A DNA stretch of 6,721 nucleotides from Coriobacteriales bacterium (GTDB taxonomy: Bacteria; Actinomycetota; Coriobacteriia; Coriobacteriales; UBA8131), in assembly GCA_031263665.1 (NCBI GenBank), contig JAISFJ010000193.1:1-6721 (forward strand), written 5' to 3'. The position numbers and the translations under genes are program-made. The notes beneath the pieces were generated by a model. That model made no database searches. It was given only the letters and a program-made list of their open reading frames with translations, and was not told where the DNA came from. Positions 4,830-6,721 of the stretch are shown in pieces. Positions within the stretch are counted from its first letter, which is position 1; each line of letters starts with the position of its first letter.

Positions 4830-5630
4830 TTACAAATCAAGGAGTTTGTCGAGGCCGATGATGAGGCCTTCGCGCCCTCCTACCTCGCGCACTGCCAAGA
4901 GTACACCAGGCATGTAGGCCGCGCGGTCAAAGGTATCGTGACGCACCGTCAAGGTCTCCCCCATTGAGCCGAAAATGACTTCCTGGCGGGCGGAAAATCC
5001 ATCTGAGCGCACCGCATGGACGGGCACACCGTCAACATCAGCACCGCGGGCGCCTTCACGACCAGGCAATTCGGTCTCACGCCCTGGCGCGCTACTCGTA
5101 TGTTTGCCCTCGCGCCTTGCGGAGGCAATAAAGCGTGCGGTTGTGATGGCCGTGCCGCTCGGAGCATCCTTTTTTCCGTTGTGATGAAACTCGATGACTT
5201 CCGCGTCCGGAAAATAGCGTGCCGCCTTTGCGGAAAATGCCATCATCAAAACGGCACCGAGCGTAAAGTTAGGTGCGTGAAACAGCGTGGTCCCCTCGGG
5301 GGCACCCGCGGCGAGTTCTTCAAGTTTTTCAGGCGTGAGCCCTGTGGTTCCCACCACGCAGTCGATGCCTTGTGCGAGCGCGCATCGAAGATTTTCCTCC
5401 ACCGAATCCGGTGAGGTAAAATCGACTAAGACATCGGGGCGGGTCGTGGTAAGAGCGCGGACCAACTCGCCAAAAGCGGGGGCAAGCGCGCGACCTTCAA
5501 GTTCAACGGAGCCGATGGTAAAAAGCGGGTCAAAGCCGCCGACCAACTCCATGTCATTTTGAGCCGCGACAGCCCGGATTACCTGGCTGCCCATACGCCC
5601 ACGAAATCCGTTCACTAAAACCCGTATCAT
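4830..5630 (-). CDS. dapB: 4-hydroxy-tetrahydrodipicolinate reductase (dihydrodipicolinate reductase)
   Basis: DapB uses NAD(P)H to reduce the DapA product to tetrahydrodipicolinate. The 266-residue protein shows a Rossmann glycine loop GFRGRMG (8-14), VDFTSPDSV (69-77), the nicotinamide-side GTTG (94-97) and PNFTLG (120-125). The family signature is EVIEFHHNGKKDAPSGT (144-160), with predicted catalytic His149 and Lys153. The C-terminal half (GVPVHAVRSDGFSARQEVIF, then TLTVRHDTFDR and AYMPGVLLA) follows the Gram-positive pattern of the tetramerisation domain. I start at ATG 5630-5628 because MIRVLVNGFRGRMG is the normal family beginning. GGCGGA lies about seven bases upstream. A TTG at 5645-5643 would add five residues but has AAGGA only one base before it. 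It sits 44 bp after the peptidase stop and 38 bp before the kinase, so co-transcription is likely. Confidence 0.96.
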   Translation of the reverse strand: MIRVLVNGFRGRMGSQVIRAVAAQNDMELVGGFDPLFTIGSVELEGRALAPAFGELVRALTTTRPDVLVDFTSPDSVEENLRCALAQGIDCVVGTTGLTPEKLEELAAGAPEGTTLFHAPNFTLGAVLMMAFSAKAARYFPDAEVIEFHHNGKKDAPSGTAITTARFIASARREGKHTSSAPGRETELPGREGARGADVDGVPVHAVRSDGFSARQEVIFGSMGETLTVRHDTFDRAAYMPGVLLAVREVGGREGLIIGLDKLLDL

Positions 5631-5648
5631 GATGGTTTCCGCCAATCC

Positions 5649-5665
5649 TTCAGATGCCCTCTGAA
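5649..5665 (-). other. Small stem-loop between the M16 peptidase gene and dapB
   Basis: Minus strand TTCAGA-GGGCA-TCTGAA is a perfect 6-bp stem in the 44-bp spacer, ten bases after the peptidase stop codon. No U-tract follows (the next bases are GGATTGG), so it is unlikely to end transcription. It could set relative mRNA stability, or be chance. Confidence 0.35.
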
Positions 5666-5674
5666 ATGTTTTCT

Positions 5675-6721
5675 CTAAAAGAGCGTCGCGAGCGCGTCTT
5701 TGAGCGTTTGTTCCTCGCGCGGGCTGATAATTGCCACCGTGGGTTTTTGGTCGAGCACGCGTGAGGCGACTCGCTGAATATCCTCAAGGTCAACTGCGCG
5801 GTAACGGGCGATAAGCTCGTCTAATGAGAGCAGTTCGGTTTCGCCCATCGCGCTTTTTCCGAGGCGAAGCATCCGTTGCGAGGTCGATTCCATAGAAAGT
5901 ACGATATGGCCTATCAAATACTCGCGCACCAGCTCCAGCTCATCAAAAGAAAGTCCTTTTTCGATAACAGCCGTAAGCTCGCGATGGACAATCGAGACGA
6001 CTTCTTCGATATTTGTGGGGCGGGTTCCCGCGTAGACGATAAACTGGCCCGTGCCGATATACGGTATCGTCGTCGCGTAGACCGCGTAGGCAAGTCCACG
6101 TTTTTCTCGCACTTCCTGAAAAAGCCGCGATGACATTCCACCTCCTAAGGCGGCGTCGAGAAGCGAGGAAGCAAAGCGGTCATCGTCGCCTAAGGGTATG
6201 CCGGGCATTCCGTAGACAATGTGTGCCTGCTCGGTCTCTTTTTCCATGATGGTGAGTCGCTCGCGGTTTTGTTTCTCAATCTTTGCGCGCGCGGTGGGTT
6301 TTCCCTGAGCAAGCGCGCCAAGATGCTGCTCGCATAAAGCGACAAACGCGGCGTGCTCAACGTTTCCCGAGGCAATCGCTACGGCATTTTTCGCGTGGTA
6401 ATGCTTGTCATGAAAGGCTCGGCAGTCTTTGTGCATGAAGGTACCGACAACATCACGGGTGCCGATGATGGGCCGCCCAAGCGAGTGTTTGGGATAGCAC
6501 GCCTTGGTGAACAGCTCAAAAATGTAGTCATCCGGCGTGTCTTCGCTGCGGGCAATTTCTTCGATAACCACCTCGCGCTCCGAGTCGATTGCGTCTTGCG
6601 TGAAGGTGGAGGCGGTGACCATATCACCTAAGATGTCGATTATCTCGGGGAGCTTTTCGTCTATAAAGCGCGAATAATAACAGGTGTACTCCTTGGAGGT
6701 AAACGCGTTTTGCTCGGCGCC
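5675..6721 (-). CDS. M16-family zinc metallopeptidase (PepR/MlpA-like), N-terminus outside the window
   Basis: The frame is open from the right edge to TAG 5677-5675, 348 residues. An internal ATG at 6622 is not the start, because the 33 codons before it (NAFTSKEYTCYYSRF...) are conserved M16 sequence. The zinc motif HxxEH should lie just beyond the edge; about 75 residues are missing against a usual length near 420. EREVVIEEI carries the predicted third, glutamate zinc ligand. PKHSLGRPIIGT and AVAIASGNV end the first M16 domain. GGGMSSRLFQEVREKRGLAY is the hallmark of the second domain, whose conserved Arg and Tyr act in catalysis. No membrane segment or signal peptide is visible in this part, consistent with a cytoplasmic enzyme. 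The substrate is unknown. Relatives next to pnp and the DAP genes are MlpA in Bacillus and PepR in mycobacteria, so pnp and rpsO may lie just upstream. Zinc binding cannot be confirmed without the missing end. Confidence 0.93.
   Translation of the reverse strand, partial: GAEQNAFTSKEYTCYYSRFIDEKLPEIIDILGDMVTASTFTQDAIDSEREVVIEEIARSEDTPDDYIFELFTKACYPKHSLGRPIIGTRDVVGTFMHKDCRAFHDKHYHAKNAVAIASGNVEHAAFVALCEQHLGALAQGKPTARAKIEKQNRERLTIMEKETEQAHIVYGMPGIPLGDDDRFASSLLDAALGGGMSSRLFQEVREKRGLAYAVYATTIPYIGTGQFIVYAGTRPTNIEEVVSIVHRELTAVIEKGLSFDELELVREYLIGHIVLSMESTSQRMLRLGKSAMGETELLSLDELIARYRAVDLEDIQRVASRVLDQKPTVAIISPREEQTLKDALATLF

Noticed and set aside
5628..5645. TTG start for dapB at 5645
   Set aside because: AAGGA lies only one base before it, too close. 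The ATG gives the usual DapB N-terminus.
1..6721. CRISPR array, tRNA, rRNA, insertion sequence ends or phage genes
   Set aside because: None is visible. The repeats present are a single three-copy 13-bp array and short inverted repeats, without spacer structure, cloverleaf or transposase.

Overview
All convincing genes in this window read on the minus strand, so gene order runs from the right edge to the left. The core is the lysine/diaminopimelate (DAP) cluster: an M16 zinc-metallopeptidase gene cut by the right edge, then dapB, a DapG/LysC-type aspartate kinase, dapA, and a ribonuclease J gene. The left edge holds the first 91 codons of a dinB-type Y-family DNA polymerase gene. The order M16 peptidase - (dapB) - aspartate kinase - dapA - RNase J matches, from memory, the mlpA...dapG-dapA-rnjB cluster of Bacillus and the pepR/dapB/dapA/rnj neighbourhood of mycobacteria. 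With the RNase J, the Gram-positive LexA box and the Bacillus-like DapB C-terminus, this points to a Gram-positive bacterium. An actinobacterium of the Coriobacteriia kind is my best guess, but phylum-level placement is inference.

Right to left: M16 peptidase (5675 to beyond 6721); a 44-bp gap; dapB (4830-5630); a 38-bp gap; aspartate kinase (3586-4791); a 130-bp gap; dapA (2562-3455) with a strong ribosome binding site; a 207-bp leader with a 13-bp tandem repeat and three stem-loops; rnj (453-2354), best started at a TTG behind a perfect GGAGG. Right at the rnj stop codon lies a 31-codon remnant of a PIN/VapC-type toxin gene (368-460). It is followed by a very AT-rich stretch (about 20% GC over 311-380) and then the dinB promoter, which carries a perfect LexA/SOS box.

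The enzymes work together as follows. Aspartate kinase phosphorylates aspartate. Aspartate-semialdehyde dehydrogenase (asd, not in this window) makes the semialdehyde. DapA condenses it with pyruvate, and DapB reduces the product to tetrahydrodipicolinate for meso-DAP (cell wall) and lysine. RNase J is an mRNA-decay and rRNA-processing nuclease that travels with this cluster in several Gram-positive groups. DinB is a separate, DNA-damage-inducible unit.

I found no new multi-gene system. The most informative signals are the toxin remnant at what looks like a synteny breakpoint, the SOS-controlled and probably leaderless dinB promoter, and the structured leader of rnj.
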